Below, piece by piece: positions 34,894-45,015 of a stretch of DNA of 64,000 nucleotides. Below the pieces are notes generated by a model, which was not told the origin of the DNA, searched no databases, and saw only the letters and a program-made list of their open reading frames with translations. A program made the translations under genes and the position numbers. Every line of letters starts with the position of its first letter. Positions within the stretch are counted from its first letter, which is position 1. Location of the stretch: the NCBI RefSeq assembly GCF_900163785.1, contig NZ_FUKN01000014.1, positions 372,001-436,000 of the forward strand, given 5' to 3'. This DNA comes from Psychrobacter sp. JB385 (GTDB lineage: Bacteria; Pseudomonadota; Gammaproteobacteria; Pseudomonadales; Moraxellaceae).

Positions 34894-35406
34894 ATGAGAC
34901 AGAGATCGGGTACACACACACTCACGTTATCGATTGTCAGTATAAGCGCGTTACTGCTAGTTAGTGCCTGTAGTCGTGATAGTGGTAATGACGGTAGTGA
35001 TCAGCCTGCTGAAGACTCGACTGCGGTGAGTGACGCTATCGATAGCGCTGAGGTGACAAAAGCGGCACCAGAGCCTATGGCTGACACGGCTATATCTGAC
35101 ACAGAATCTGCTCCTGTGACCAGTGAGCCAGCGCAGGCAGTGTCTGCTGAACCTGAGGTATTGGCTGCGGATGCAGGCGCGGCTTTGTATGAGTCCAACT
35201 GTAAGGTATGTCACGATGCAGGATTGTTAAATGCGCCCAAATATGGTGACAAAATGGCGTGGTCGACGCGTCTGACCAAGGATAAAGAAACGCTTTATAT
35301 GCATTCTGCTAAGGGGTTTAATAAAATGCCGGCTCAAGCGGTCAATGGTGTCACGGATGCGCAAGTAAAAGCAGCGGTTGATTATATGCTGGCATCGGTC
35401 AGCTGA
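34894..35406 (+). CDS. Cytochrome c5-like lipoprotein
   Basis: 170 residues. A lipoprotein signal (lipobox VSAC) is followed by an acidic Ala/Asp/Ser-rich linker (about 28-90). The cytochrome domain begins GAALYESNCKVCHDAG with the heme-binding CKVCH; the methionine ligand is probably in NKMPAQ. The pattern (GDKMAWSTRLTKDKETLYMHSAKGFNKMPA) is typical of cytochrome c5, an electron carrier in the periplasm. It is in the same plus-strand pair as the low-complexity lipoprotein. Confidence 0.9.
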   Translation: MRQRSGTHTLTLSIVSISALLLVSACSRDSGNDGSDQPAEDSTAVSDAIDSAEVTKAAPEPMADTAISDTESAPVTSEPAQAVSAEPEVLAADAGAALYESNCKVCHDAGLLNAPKYGDKMAWSTRLTKDKETLYMHSAKGFNKMPAQAVNGVTDAQVKAAVDYMLASVS

Positions 35407-35451
35407 TACGGTATATATAGAGTATATCAGCCATTGAAATTTGCTAAACTG

Positions 35452-35484
35452 ACCGTCATTGTGACTGGCAATGACGGTTTTTTT
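35452..35484 (+). terminator. Terminator of the cytochrome lipoprotein operon
   Basis: ACCGTCATTG, a seven-base loop, CAATGACGGT and a T-run of seven or more. Confidence 0.87.
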
Positions 35485-35643
35485 ATGCCCGTTTTTGTCA
35501 ATGCCTCGCCCAAACCTGTTGTCAGTAGGTTCGAATGTATGTGGCTGAATAACTGTGATGATGACAGTCATTTTTTACTACTAGCAGATTAGCAAGCGGC
35601 ACAAAACAAAAAACGCGGTACAAGACGATATAAAGGCAAAAGT

Positions 35644-36702
35644 ATGAAGGTATTGGGGTTAGAAACATCGTGTGATGAGACAGGGCTTGCGATTTTTGAT
35701 AGTGAGCAGATGGATAGCGACAATCAAGGCTTGCTCGGTCAAGTGTTGTATTCGCAAATAGAGCTGCATGCGCTTTATGGCGGTGTGGTGCCTGAGCTTG
35801 CCAGTCGTGATCACATACGTAAGCTTGTGCCTTTATTGAATGAGTTATTGGCACAATGCGGCATTAACAAAAATGAGATTGATGCCATTGCCTATACCAA
35901 AGGGCCGGGGTTGATTGGGGCTTTGATGACAGGCGCTTTATTTGGGCGTAGCTTGGCGTATGGTTTAGATATTCCAGCAATTGGCATTCATCATATGGAA
36001 GGGCATTTGCTTGCACCATTGATGGGTGCCAATCCGCCTGCATTTCCTTTTGTGTCGCTTCTGGTATCTGGTGGACATACGTTACTGATCGCAGCTCACG
36101 GGGTTGGTCGCTATGAGATATTGGGCGAATCGATAGATGATGCCGCAGGGGAGTGCTTTGATAAAGCCGCTAAGATGCTTGGCTTACCGTATCCGGGCGG
36201 CCCCAATATTGCCAAGTTGGCCGAAACTGGCAATCCGAATGCCTATGACTTGCCGCGTCCCATGCTGCATCGCGGTTTGGACTTTTCGTTTAGTGGTATG
36301 AAGACGGCTGTACATAATTTGATTAAAGACACACCACGCTCAGGCGGCTCAGGAAACGGCTCTGATAGCGACCCACAAGTTCGTGCTGATATTGCTGCCA
36401 GCTTTCAACATGCCGTGGTCGATACCTTGGTAAAAAAATGCGTCAAAGCGCTCAAGCAAGTAGAGATGAGCCGATTGGTGATTGCTGGCGGTGTCAGTGC
36501 CAATACCCATTTGCGTGAGACGCTAGAAGCTGAACTGACCAAGATATATGCAACGGTTCATTATGCACCGCCTGCTTTATGTACTGATAACGGCGCAATG
36601 ATTGCTTATGCTGGGTATGAGCGCTTGCAAGCTGGGCAGTCAGATGGTTTGGCGGTAAGCTGTGTGCCTCGTTGGCCAATGACCGAGCTACCGGCCGTCT
36701 AG
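35644..36702 (+). CDS. tsaD: tRNA N6-adenosine threonylcarbamoyltransferase TsaD
   Basis: 352 residues. TsaD transfers the threonylcarbamoyl group to A37 of ANN-decoding tRNAs, with TsaB and TsaE. Signatures are [32 protein letters not shown], the metal motif [20 protein letters not shown], and ICNAG-like [12 protein letters not shown]. It has a short Gly/Ser insert ([11 protein letters not shown]) near residue 240. The start at 35644 is the normal one. Confidence 0.97.
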   Translation: MKVLGLETSCDETGLAIFDSEQMDSDNQGLLGQVLYSQIELHALYGGVVPELASRDHIRKLVPLLNELLAQCGINKNEIDAIAYTKGPGLIGALMTGALFGRSLAYGLDIPAIGIHHMEGHLLAPLMGANPPAFPFVSLLVSGGHTLLIAAHGVGRYEILGESIDDAAGECFDKAAKMLGLPYPGGPNIAKLAETGNPNAYDLPRPMLHRGLDFSFSGMKTAVHNLIKDTPRSGGSGNGSDSDPQVRADIAASFQHAVVDTLVKKCVKALKQVEMSRLVIAGGVSANTHLRETLEAELTKIYATVHYAPPALCTDNGAMIAYAGYERLQAGQSDGLAVSCVPRWPMTELPAV

Positions 36703-36755
36703 TTGTTTTATTTGGCTGTACATTTATTAGTGATTATTTGATTTAGGAACCGTCT

Positions 36756-37127
36756 ATGCAGTGGCTCGCTATTGGTTTGGGAGCAGCGTTTGGTGCTTGT
36801 TTGCGTGCGTGGTTGTCGCGTTTTAATGCGCTACACAACTGGATACCACTTGGCACGCTCGGCGCCAATATTTTGGGCGGACTGCTGATAGGACTGGCAT
36901 TGGTATGGTTTGAGCGTATGGGAAGTGGTCTGTCTGATAACGTTCGTGTGTTTGTAATTACTGGGTTTTTGGGTGGATTAACCACGTTTAGTACGTTTAG
37001 TGCTGAGACCTTTGCTTTAATAAATGACGGTCGTCTATTATCAGGCTTGATGTTAATAGGCCTGCATGTTGGACTGACGTTATTGGCGACCGCGCTTGGT
37101 TTTTATTTCTTTAAGATTGTGCTTTGA
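36756..37127 (+). CDS. crcB: Fluoride exporter CrcB (FluC)
   Basis: 123 residues, four membrane helices. The conserved [10 protein letters not shown] and the [10 protein letters not shown] motif of the dual-topology fluoride channel are seen, with GFLGG between. It works as a dimer in the inner membrane to let fluoride out. It starts 53 bases after tsaD on the same strand. No fluoride riboswitch could fit or was seen upstream. Confidence 0.94.
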   Translation: MQWLAIGLGAAFGACLRAWLSRFNALHNWIPLGTLGANILGGLLIGLALVWFERMGSGLSDNVRVFVITGFLGGLTTFSTFSAETFALINDGRLLSGLMLIGLHVGLTLLATALGFYFFKIVL

Positions 37128-37355
37128 GTTTGTATCGATATCACCTGCTTAATTAGTGATCTGATTTAAATAGTTACCGAAAGATAGTCTATTTTAAGCG
37201 GTCTATTAATGGGTTTGAGGGGTAAGATAACTGGTTCTGTTGGGGTATGTTTATGACTAGGACGTAGAAGTTTGAGAGGATTAACTGTCTTAAAAAAGAC
37301 GCTTCACAGTTTAGAAGATATCCAGTTAGAGTCTTTTTACTGCCGATAGTGACTA

Positions 37356-37880
37356 TTAGCCATTCACCAGAAAAAGTATGGAGTCAGGACAATTTGGAAT
37401 AGTTCTTTTAGTTAGTGTATCAGCTATAGTAGTGGGTATGAAACCACCGCCTAACCTAATATAATCACCATCTCTATATTGTTTACTATTATAAATTAAG
37501 ATGTTTTTAGTATTATTCCAGACTACGGTGTAAGATGCAAAAATAGGTTGTACGGCACTTCCATTTTCTAAAACAATGACTACACAGTTTTCTTTTACTC
37601 TCAACGTACCACTTAGTGTGGCTGTATAACCTCCTACCGATTCACCACTTTTGGGTCTATGTGCTTCAAAAAAAGCAATCTTAGGATATTCTAGAGGTTT
37701 TACTTGGTCTTTGTTAAAATTATCTTTTGGGGACTTTGAAGTAACTTGATCGTCAGATATTTTATTTTTTTCAGCTATGACATTATGTCTGATAGAGCTT
37801 GTATTACAGCCACTAACAACTATCAATAAGCTAGTAATAGTTAAGGCATTTTTAAAGAAGCAAAGTTGGTTTCTTTGCAT
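37356..37880 (-). CDS. Predicted lipoprotein in an A+T-rich patch, unknown
   Basis: 174 residues. The signal NALTITSLLIVVSGC gives a lipobox VSGC. Then a Lys/Asp/Asn-rich linker and a probable beta domain (IAFFEAHRPKSGESVGGYTATLSGTLRVKENCVVIVLENG) follow. Two cysteines after the lipobox could form a disulphide. No family was recognised. The gene and the following 230 bases are A+T-rich compared with crcB and metR, and the ribosome site is weak, so recent transfer is possible. Confidence 0.72.
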   Translation of the reverse strand: MQRNQLCFFKNALTITSLLIVVSGCNTSSIRHNVIAEKNKISDDQVTSKSPKDNFNKDQVKPLEYPKIAFFEAHRPKSGESVGGYTATLSGTLRVKENCVVIVLENGSAVQPIFASYTVVWNNTKNILIYNSKQYRDGDYIRLGGGFIPTTIADTLTKRTIPNCPDSILFLVNG

Positions 37881-38115
37881 ATCTGGCTCACTATTAATTT
37901 AGAGTTGAGACCATGCTATTCTAGAGTCATTTCTATTAGCTATGTATATTTATATGTACATAGCTGCATTCTAAAAACCTATATTCTTTGCAACTATTGG
38001 GGCTACTGCCGAAGATTCAAGTCCTCACTAGGGAACCATCATTCCCACAGCGCCTATCATAACGTAAGAAAGCGGACGATATTTATAATCAAAAAATGTA
38101 GTAAACAGTGGGATA

Positions 38116-39006
38116 TTAAACTGGCTTTACAATTCCTGCCAATAAACTGGCAAATCCTTGCATATAGGCAATATCTTTGCTAGCGGTACGCGTGGCAGCG
38201 TAAAGTTGGCAACGTACGCCATCGCCCAGTTTTCGTGAGACCACCCAGCCTTTTTTCTCATATTCGGCCACTACCCAATCGGGCAAGGCAGCCACACCGC
38301 GCTCACTTGCAACCAATTGGATAAGCATGGCGGTCAATTCCGTTGTGCGGATATTCTTAAAGCTTGCTTGCGCGGGGGTCATAAATTTGGCAATGATATC
38401 GAGACGCTTCGCTTCCACTGGATACGCAATCAATATCTCGTCTACCAAATCGTCAGGGTCAATACGGTCTTGTGCTGCCAGATCATGGGTGGGTGAGAGT
38501 ACCAAGCGGCTTTCATACTCAAATAGGGGCTGATAGCTGATACCTTCTATCGGTAAATTACTGGTGGTAATCAGTAAATCAATGTCCCCCTCCATCAGTA
38601 AGTGATGCGGCTCAGGCTCAAAGCCAGTCGCAAAATCCAGCTCCACATCTGACCATTCGCGGCGATAATGATTGAGTATTGGCATGAGCCAGTCAAAACA
38701 ACTGTGACACTCAGATGCGAGACGCAATCTGCCCGCTTGACCATGAGCCAAGCGTTTTAGATTGGATTTGGTACGAGTCACCTGCGGCATGATGCTGTCT
38801 GCCAGTGCTAAGACCATTTTGCCTGCTGGTGTAAAAGTGAGTGGGCGGGTACGGCGGTTGACTAGGCTGATATCGTAATAATTTTCTAGCTCTTTTAGCT
38901 GGTGTGAGACAGCAGAAGCAGTTACGTGTAACTCATCGGCGGCCGCAGCAAGCGAGCCGTGTGCTCGTAGCGCTGTTAAAGTATTGAGATGGCGGAGCTC
39001 TAACAT
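38116..39006 (-). CDS. metR: LysR-type transcriptional regulator MetR
   Basis: 296 residues. The winged HTH is at the N-terminus (MLELRHLNTLTALRAHGSLAAAADELHVTASAVSHQL, here quoted in part). The effector domain has the MetR-type ECHSCFDWLMPIL, GFEPEPHHLLMEGDIDLLITT and IAYPVEAKRLDII. MetR senses homocysteine and activates met genes such as metE and metH. None of those lie next to it here. It is followed by the polyamine transporter genes upstream (39104-42056) on the same strand, which are probably unrelated. Confidence 0.93.
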   Translation of the reverse strand: MLELRHLNTLTALRAHGSLAAAADELHVTASAVSHQLKELENYYDISLVNRRTRPLTFTPAGKMVLALADSIMPQVTRTKSNLKRLAHGQAGRLRLASECHSCFDWLMPILNHYRREWSDVELDFATGFEPEPHHLLMEGDIDLLITTSNLPIEGISYQPLFEYESRLVLSPTHDLAAQDRIDPDDLVDEILIAYPVEAKRLDIIAKFMTPAQASFKNIRTTELTAMLIQLVASERGVAALPDWVVAEYEKKGWVVSRKLGDGVRCQLYAATRTASKDIAYMQGFASLLAGIVKPV

Positions 39007-39103
39007 AAGATAACCTGACCACTAAGATGAGAAGTATTCATTATAATTCATACAGCGCTGGCTTTCACTCAAAGCTTATGGCTCATAGCTGCTATTTAAT
39101 TGG

Positions 39104-39922
39104 TTAGCGTCGACGCAACAATAGCTGTGAGATAATGACCAGCACCAAAGAAGCAGCAAGTAGCAGCGTTCCGATAGCATTGACTTCTGGTTTGAGGCCC
39201 ACACGTACCATCGAGTAAATACGTAGGGGTAGAATCTCATAGCTGGGGCCTGTGACAAAGGTCGACACCACCACATCATCTAACGATAAAGTAAAGGCAA
39301 GCAACCAACCAGCCATGACAGCTGGAAGAATGACCGGAATCAGTACGGTGCGTACCATTGTGGATTCATTCGCACCCAAATCGCGTGCCGCTTCCATCAG
39401 ACGCTCATCCAAACTACTCAAACGAGCAAAGACTGTGATAACCACAAAGGGCAAACAAAACGTGATGTGCGCCAAGAGTAGTGACACAAAGCCTAACTGC
39501 ATACCAATCAATAAAAACAGTGCCAATAAGGAGATGGCAAGCACAATCTCAGGCGACATCATCAATACAAATAGCAGGCCATTAAGTAAGCCTTTACCAC
39601 GGAATTTGTACCGATGTAGAGCAAGCGCGGTCAAGGTTCCAATCAAGGTTGAAACGGTGGCAGCAACCAATCCGAGCACAATAGAATGCCAAAAAGCATC
39701 GAGCATGGCTTGATTGTTAAAGAGCGACTCATACCACTTTAGGCTAAACCCGCCCCAGTTATAGCCAATTTTTGACTTATTGAATGACATCACAACCAAG
39801 ACAATGATGGGTAAATACAATAATGCGTAAATCAGTCCCAGATAGCCTTTTGCTGCCATACTGCCGATCTTGAATGAGCGTTTGTGTTTGATGGGTGAGT
39901 GGGATAATGGATTATTTGACAT
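39104..39922 (-). CDS. Polyamine ABC transporter permease (PotI/PotC-like)
   Basis: 272 residues, about six membrane helices with the binding-protein-dependent permease loop (EAARDLGANESTMVRTVLIPVILPAVMAG). The N-terminus (YALLYLPIIVLVVMSFNKSKIGYNWGGFSLKWYESLF) is the normal PotI/PotC start. The C-terminal helices with STFVTGPSYEILPLRIYSMVRVGLKP match PotI well. It overlaps the second permease gene by one base. It is the last gene of the operon. Confidence 0.93.
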   Translation of the reverse strand: MSNNPLSHSPIKHKRSFKIGSMAAKGYLGLIYALLYLPIIVLVVMSFNKSKIGYNWGGFSLKWYESLFNNQAMLDAFWHSIVLGLVAATVSTLIGTLTALALHRYKFRGKGLLNGLLFVLMMSPEIVLAISLLALFLLIGMQLGFVSLLLAHITFCLPFVVITVFARLSSLDERLMEAARDLGANESTMVRTVLIPVILPAVMAGWLLAFTLSLDDVVVSTFVTGPSYEILPLRIYSMVRVGLKPEVNAIGTLLLAASLVLVIISQLLLRRR

Positions 39923-40800
39923 CAGGCCACCTCATTAAAGTCAGTCTTGCCAATACGGCGACTGCTGGCACGATAAGCCAGTAGTAGCACCGCCATCGCC
40001 ACTGTCAGCAGCACACTAGCTGCTGCCCCAAACGGCCAATCACGCGCATCCAAAAATTGATTTTTGATGATATTACCGACCAGCAGATTGCGTGAACCAC
40101 CCAAAATATCGGCCACATAAAACATACCCATCGCAGGTAACAATACCAACAGTACGCCCGATATAATCCCAGGCGTGGTCAAAGGCAGGACCACATGCCA
40201 AAAGGTCTGCGTTTTTGACGCACCCAAGTCTTGTGAAGCGAGCAGCATATCGTTGCGCAAATCCGTAAAAACCGCATACAACGGTAATACCATAAAAGGA
40301 AACAGCAAATAGGTGAGACCGGCAATCACCGCCCCTTGCGTGTATAAGATATCAATAGGTGCGTCGATCACACCGATTGCTAATAAGGATTTGTTAATCA
40401 AACCATTATTGGCAAACAGCAATTTGAGGGCATATGTCCGTACCAAAGAGTTGGTCCAAAACGGCAGAATCAGTAGCATCATAAGCAAGGGTTGCCAGCG
40501 CACTTTTGCCTTGGATACCAGCCATGCAAAAGGATAACCCAGCAATAGACAAATAATGGTTGTGATACTGGCCATCCATAATGAGTGGACAAAGACCTCA
40601 AAATAGAGTGGGTCCATCATACGAATATAGCTATCGATGCTGACCGGCAGACTGATAAACGCACTACTGTCACGGGTCAAAAAACTGACCGCGATGACCA
40701 ATATATTGGGCAGTAGTGCAAAGATGAGCAACCAACCCCAAATCAGCCAAAGAGTCGCCGTACGAAAAGGACTTTTATTGCTTAAGCTAGTACGTGCCAT
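39922..40800 (-). CDS. Polyamine ABC transporter permease (PotH/PotB-like)
   Basis: 292 residues, six membrane helices. The permease signature ASQDLGASKTQTFWHVVLPLTTPGIISG is clear. FWTNSLVRTYALKLLFANNGLINK and DILYTQGAVIAGLTYLLFPFMVLPLYA are typical of PotH. With the PotI-like partner it forms the channel for putrescine or spermidine. It overlaps the ATPase gene and the other permease gene by a single base each, so the three are translated together. Confidence 0.93.
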   Translation of the reverse strand: MARTSLSNKSPFRTATLWLIWGWLLIFALLPNILVIAVSFLTRDSSAFISLPVSIDSYIRMMDPLYFEVFVHSLWMASITTIICLLLGYPFAWLVSKAKVRWQPLLMMLLILPFWTNSLVRTYALKLLFANNGLINKSLLAIGVIDAPIDILYTQGAVIAGLTYLLFPFMVLPLYAVFTDLRNDMLLASQDLGASKTQTFWHVVLPLTTPGIISGVLLVLLPAMGMFYVADILGGSRNLLVGNIIKNQFLDARDWPFGAAASVLLTVAMAVLLLAYRASSRRIGKTDFNEVA

Positions 40801-42056
40801 TAGCTGCCATCCTCTTGTACCATCGGATTTCGCCCATCACCTGTTTGCTCAGCATTAGGATCGTCTGGCAATACCCACTCCCAGCCGTCAACCCATGAGA
40901 CTTTGACTGGCTCATTTAGCTTATAATCAAAGCTTGGATCGTCTTCATCAAAAAACTCAGACGCTTTGATAACATGACCATTCGCCAATTCAATAATCGA
41001 ATCTAAGGTGCTGCCTTTATAATTACTTTCGATAACGTGACCCAGTAAGCCCGTATGCGTCAGATCTTTGGGATCATAAATCCGTAAATCTTCAGGGCGC
41101 AATAATAAGTTCACGATATCGCCCACTTGCACGCCATTTGCAAAATCAGGAAGACGCAAATTGCGCAAGGTCGTTGGGCCTTCTTGCGCTTGTGCCTCAC
41201 AGACCTCGACTTCGATACGTCCATTGGTTACTTTGCCATCGCGGTCGGGCTGATCTGGATAGACGCCTTTGACCTCTGCTTTGAAGAGATTGGTCTCACC
41301 AATGAATTTGGCAGTAAATAAATTAGACGGTGTTTCATAAATCTCAATCGGTGTGCCAATTTGTTGGAACTTACCGTCTTTCATCACCGCAATGCGATCT
41401 GACATAGAAAGCGCTTCTTCTTGGTCATGAGTCACAAAAACAAAAGTAATGCCAAGCTCACGTTGCAAACGCTTTAACTCCGATTGCATTTGCAAGCGTA
41501 GCTTATGATCGAGCGCAGACAGTGGCTCATCTAATAATAAAAGCTTAGGGCGATTGATGACGGCACGGGCAATGGCAACTCGCTGCTGCTGACCACCTGA
41601 TAAATCTTGCGGCTTACGATTGGCTAAGTGTTCTAGCTGCACCATGGCTAGCATCTCACGCACGCGAGTTTGAATCTCATCTTTGGGTACTTTTTTGAGC
41701 TTAAGACCATAGGCCACGTTTTGTGCAACCGTCATATGCGGAAACAGAGCATACTGCTGAAACACTGTATTGACTGGACGCTTATCTGCTGGTAGCCCTG
41801 CCATCTGCGCGCCATCCAAATATATCGCTCCAGCGTTTGGCTGTTCAAACCCAGCAATCAAGCGCAGCAAGGTGGTTTTTCCGCAGCCTGATGGGCCAAG
41901 CAAGGTCAAAAACTCACCATGCCTAATATCAAGGTTGATGTCAGTCAAGACTTCGGTTTGGTCATAGACTTTTTTGAGACCAGTCAGTTGCAATAGCACA
42001 GGACTTGCATCTGCGAGCGCAGTGGCTTTATGTGGGTTCAAAGATGAGTTAGTCAT
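40800..42056 (-). CDS. Polyamine ABC transporter ATP-binding protein (PotG/PotA-like)
   Basis: 418 residues from the ATG at 42056 (AGGAA ribosome site); the frame is open 12 codons further. The nucleotide-binding domain has [16 protein letters not shown] (Walker A), [14 protein letters not shown] (signature) and [15 protein letters not shown] (Walker B), followed by a TOBE_2 domain after about residue 240. The lineage is PotG/PotA of the spermidine/putrescine type. The periplasmic binding protein gene (potF/potD) is absent from this operon, so it must be elsewhere. Confidence 0.94.
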   Translation of the reverse strand: MTNSSLNPHKATALADASPVLLQLTGLKKVYDQTEVLTDINLDIRHGEFLTLLGPSGCGKTTLLRLIAGFEQPNAGAIYLDGAQMAGLPADKRPVNTVFQQYALFPHMTVAQNVAYGLKLKKVPKDEIQTRVREMLAMVQLEHLANRKPQDLSGGQQQRVAIARAVINRPKLLLLDEPLSALDHKLRLQMQSELKRLQRELGITFVFVTHDQEEALSMSDRIAVMKDGKFQQIGTPIEIYETPSNLFTAKFIGETNLFKAEVKGVYPDQPDRDGKVTNGRIEVEVCEAQAQEGPTTLRNLRLPDFANGVQVGDIVNLLLRPEDLRIYDPKDLTHTGLLGHVIESNYKGSTLDSIIELANGHVIKASEFFDEDDPSFDYKLNEPVKVSWVDGWEWVLPDDPNAEQTGDGRNPMVQEDGS

Positions 42057-42347
42057 AGTATCTGTTCCTAAGCCGCCAATATGCCAGTTCAATACTAAAG
42101 ATGGATTGCTGCAATATCGATAAAGGGCATGAGCATGAGCGTGGTCGTCTGATTGCTGCGTATTATAACAAACCCGTGATATAAATCAGTGCAAGTTCGT
42201 TAAAGCCGTACAATCGATGATGAAAAGACGCTTTTAATCTGTGATGTGGCTGGCACGTATTGATACGTTAAAGCATGTTACAGCGCCTAAATCTTATAAA
42301 CTATTGTGTATTCTTATCCGTGTATAACGACATTAAAACAAAATTTT

Positions 42348-42377
42348 TTGTCATTTTTTGACGTTTGATGCTATACA
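42348..42377 (+). promoter_or_regulatory. Possible promoter of the carbonic anhydrase gene
   Basis: TTGTCA (42348-42353), an 18-base spacer and TATACA (42372-42377), about 135 bases before the ATG. It is a plausible sigma-70 pair but A+T-rich surroundings weaken the call. No other features were seen between 42057 and 42511. Confidence 0.35.
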
Positions 42378-42511
42378 ATTACTTGGTGGCTCAGCCATAT
42401 AGCAAGCTTTTACGCTTTATTAAGTCGTATCGATAAGATATTGAGAGATGAATCTTAAAGCAAAGTTAGAACCATACATTATTTTAATTGTCTGATAATA
42501 AAGGATTTCCC

Positions 42512-43150
42512 ATGCCTAATGATAAACGCCCAAACACAGGTCAAGAAGCACTTGAGCTTTTAAAAGAAGGTAATGCACGTTATGTTGACAGTCTTAGCAG
42601 CACAGATGCTATGACGCAGCGACGTCCAGAATTGGTCAAAGACCAAGATCCATTGGCCATTATTTTGGGTTGTTCGGATGCACGAGTGCCAGTTGAGATT
42701 GTATTCGACCAAGGCTTGGGTGATTTGTTTGTCATTCGGGTTGCGGGTAATATCGTAGCGCCATCACAGATTGGCTCGATTGAATTTGCCGCTGAAAAAT
42801 TTGGTACAAAACTGGTTGTTGTATTGGGGCATTCACAATGCGGTGCGGTCACGGCCTGCGTCGATGCGCTTATCAACCCTGAACAAAACTACTCTCCTAA
42901 CTTGCAATCTATCGTCGATCGTATTCGTCCAAGCGTTTACAACTTACACGAACTGGCGACTGCCAATGGTCCAGACGTCGATACTGATGAGTTGGTTGAT
43001 CGCTCTATTCGCGCCAATGTGCGCATGTCCGTCAGTCAGCTCAAGCATGGTTCGCGTGCGCTAGAGGACTTAACCAATAGTGGTCAATTGCTTGTCGTTG
43101 GCGCAGAGTATGACTTAGAGACAGGGAAAGTAAGGTTCTTAGATAGCTAA
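42512..43150 (+). CDS. Beta-class carbonic anhydrase
   Basis: 212 residues from the ATG at 42512 (AAAGGA ribosome site); a TTG eight codons upstream is less likely. It interconverts CO2 and bicarbonate in the cytoplasm. The zinc ligands and the dyad are in GCSDARVPVE (Cys, Asp-Arg) and GHSQCGAV (His, Cys). DLFVIRVAGN sits between them as in the family. The rest is standard for Can/CynT type enzymes. A weak terminator may follow at 43238. Confidence 0.95.
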   Translation: MPNDKRPNTGQEALELLKEGNARYVDSLSSTDAMTQRRPELVKDQDPLAIILGCSDARVPVEIVFDQGLGDLFVIRVAGNIVAPSQIGSIEFAAEKFGTKLVVVLGHSQCGAVTACVDALINPEQNYSPNLQSIVDRIRPSVYNLHELATANGPDVDTDELVDRSIRANVRMSVSQLKHGSRALEDLTNSGQLLVVGAEYDLETGKVRFLDS

Positions 43151-43237
43151 TCTCTTTTTTATATTAGTCCTACCAAATGTATTCTCTTACAAAACCCCCT
43201 CAATCTTTTGTCTATTTTTTATTATGATGACAGGGTC

Positions 43238-43273
43238 AAGCGAGTCGTGACAAACATGGCTCGCTCGCTTTTC
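43238..43273 (+). terminator. Possible terminator of the carbonic anhydrase gene
   Basis: AAGCGAG and CTCGCTTTT arms with a long loop that can fold in itself. A T-run follows but is short. Confidence 0.4.
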
Positions 43274-43310
43274 ACCTTTCTATTCTGTAAAAACTAGGAT
43301 AAAGCCCATT

Positions 43311-43880
43311 ATGTCTACTTCAATGACCGACAATAATAATCAAACAAACATCGCCCAGCCTGAGAGCAGTATTAAGGCCGAAGGCGTTCAATCTATCTCC
43401 GCTCAAACCACAGGCTTTACGTTCAATCACACCATGCTACGAGTCAAAGACCCTGCAAAATCCTTGGCGTTTTATACTGGTGTGCTCGGTATGACGTTGC
43501 TTGCCCTAAAAAAATTCCCTGAGATGGGATTTGATTTATATTTTTTGGCCAAGCTTACAGAGAGTGAGCGAGAAAATTTACCAACAGGTGACAATTTGGA
43601 AATTTTTGCCTTTCGTCAGCGCGGTATTTTAGAATTGACTCATAATTATGGCACCGAAACCCAAGCGGATTTTAGCTATCATGATGGCAACCAAGAACCA
43701 CAAGGGTTTGGTCATATTTGCTTTAGTGTGCCCAATCTAGAAGAAGCCGTGGCTTGGTTTGACAAAAATGATGTCGAATTTAAAAAACGTCCAGAAGATG
43801 GCAAGATGAAAGGCATTGCCTTTATCAAAGACATTGATGGCTACTGGATTGAGATCGTACAAGCCGAATTGATGGGTTAA
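43311..43880 (+). CDS. gloA: Lactoylglutathione lyase (glyoxalase I)
   Basis: 189 residues. It isomerises the hemithioacetal of methylglyoxal and glutathione to S-lactoylglutathione. The metal ligands are His40 (FNHTMLRVKDP), Glu in LELTHNYGTE, His in GFGHICFSVPN and Glu in YWIEIVQ. The N-terminal 35 residues are a polar addition. The spacing and residues resemble the longer, eukaryote-like GloA branch (about 180 residues) rather than the 135-residue E. coli form. Confidence 0.94.
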   Translation: MSTSMTDNNNQTNIAQPESSIKAEGVQSISAQTTGFTFNHTMLRVKDPAKSLAFYTGVLGMTLLALKKFPEMGFDLYFLAKLTESERENLPTGDNLEIFAFRQRGILELTHNYGTETQADFSYHDGNQEPQGFGHICFSVPNLEEAVAWFDKNDVEFKKRPEDGKMKGIAFIKDIDGYWIEIVQAELMG

Positions 43881-43985
43881 AATAAAAACGGACTGAGCCA
43901 TCCCTTTATTGGCACATCTATAGAGCCAGTACGTACCACGTAAATCCATCAAAATAACCAAGCAAATCGAGGGAGTAACGTTGAT

Positions 43986-44990
43986 ATGCCTACCTCTGAG
44001 GCAGAAACAGCAGCCAATGTGTCAACAGTGGTCGATACCGTACCACCTGAGGCGTTGACCTATCACAGCATTATCAACTCAGCAAATGAGATAGTGGTTG
44101 GCTTTCTTGAGCGTATTCCTTATTTTGTGGCAGCAATCGTTGTTATCCTGATTTTTTGGTTTTTGTCGATTATCTTCAAAAAAGTGGTGCAAAAATTCTT
44201 AGGCAATCGCATCCATCATCAGAACTTGGTGAAGGTGTTTCAACGTGTAGGCGGCGCCCTAATTATCTTTGTGGGCGTGATGATTGCTATGGTTATTGCG
44301 GTGCCAGGATTCACTCCTGCCAAATTGATTGGGGCACTTGGTATTGGCTCAGTGGCGATTGGTTTTGCTTTTAAAGATATTTTTCAGAACTTATTGTCCG
44401 GTATCTTGCTACTCATCTCAGAGCCATTTCGTATCGGCGATCAGATTGTATCAGGAGAGTACGAAGGAACCGTTGAAGACATCAAAATCCGTGCCACAAC
44501 CATCCGAACTTATGATGGTCGGCAAGTGGTGATTCCCAATTCTGATTTGTATACGTCAGCTTTGACGGTTAATACCGCCTATAAGCAGCGCCGTTTACAA
44601 GTCGCGGTTGGCATTGGCTACGAAGATGATATCGAGGCGGCAAAAGCAGAAATCATCCAAGCCCTTAATAAGGCTGATAGTGTGTCAAAAAAGGCAGAGC
44701 CAAGCGTCATAGCGACTGGGTTTGGTGATTCAACGATTGATTTGATGGTGCGCTGGTTTATCGATGACGGTACGCAAGCCAACAAAGTGGCCTCCATTCA
44801 TGAGGTCATTGTTGAGATTAAGACAGCCCTAGATACCGCAGGGGTGAACATACCATTCCCTATTAGGACGATTGACTTGAGTGATCCATCAGTGACAGCC
44901 ATTGTCAAAAAAATCAACGACGAACGTGCCATCCATCATGAGCAAAATACGAAGCGTGATAAAGGTGTGAATGAGACTGCATCAGAGTAA
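43986..44990 (+). CDS. Small-conductance mechanosensitive channel MscS
   Basis: 334 residues. Two or three N-terminal membrane helices (ERIPYFVAAIVVILIFWFLS, ALIIFVGVMIAMVIAV) precede the pore helix and the family signature (LIGALGIGSVAIGFAFKDIFQNLLSGILLL) and the beta domain with GDQI..GEYEGTVEDIKIRATTIRTYDGRQVVIPN. It opens under membrane tension to release solutes on hypo-osmotic shock. The cytoplasmic tail is a little longer than in E. coli (286). A strong terminator follows. Confidence 0.93.
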   Translation: MPTSEAETAANVSTVVDTVPPEALTYHSIINSANEIVVGFLERIPYFVAAIVVILIFWFLSIIFKKVVQKFLGNRIHHQNLVKVFQRVGGALIIFVGVMIAMVIAVPGFTPAKLIGALGIGSVAIGFAFKDIFQNLLSGILLLISEPFRIGDQIVSGEYEGTVEDIKIRATTIRTYDGRQVVIPNSDLYTSALTVNTAYKQRRLQVAVGIGYEDDIEAAKAEIIQALNKADSVSKKAEPSVIATGFGDSTIDLMVRWFIDDGTQANKVASIHEVIVEIKTALDTAGVNIPFPIRTIDLSDPSVTAIVKKINDERAIHHEQNTKRDKGVNETASE

Positions 44991-45015
44991 GTTGTTTGGT
45001 ACAAAATAAAATGAC

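Noticed and set aside
36703..36755. Fluoride riboswitch before crcB
   Set aside because: Only 53 bases between tsaD and crcB, without the expected GGxGAT-type pattern.
37290..37340. Terminator-like hairpin after crcB
   Set aside because: AAAAAGAC and GTCTTTTT arms are far apart with an unstructured loop; too weak to call.
37990..38035. tRNA-like 3' end (GATTCAAGTCCTC followed by GGGAACCA)
   Set aside because: No matching acceptor 5' strand, anticodon arm or D arm lies upstream, so it is not a tRNA; at most a remnant.
37866..38183. 105-codon plus-strand frame
   Set aside because: Runs into the antisense of metR, has no ribosome site and an unlikely composition.
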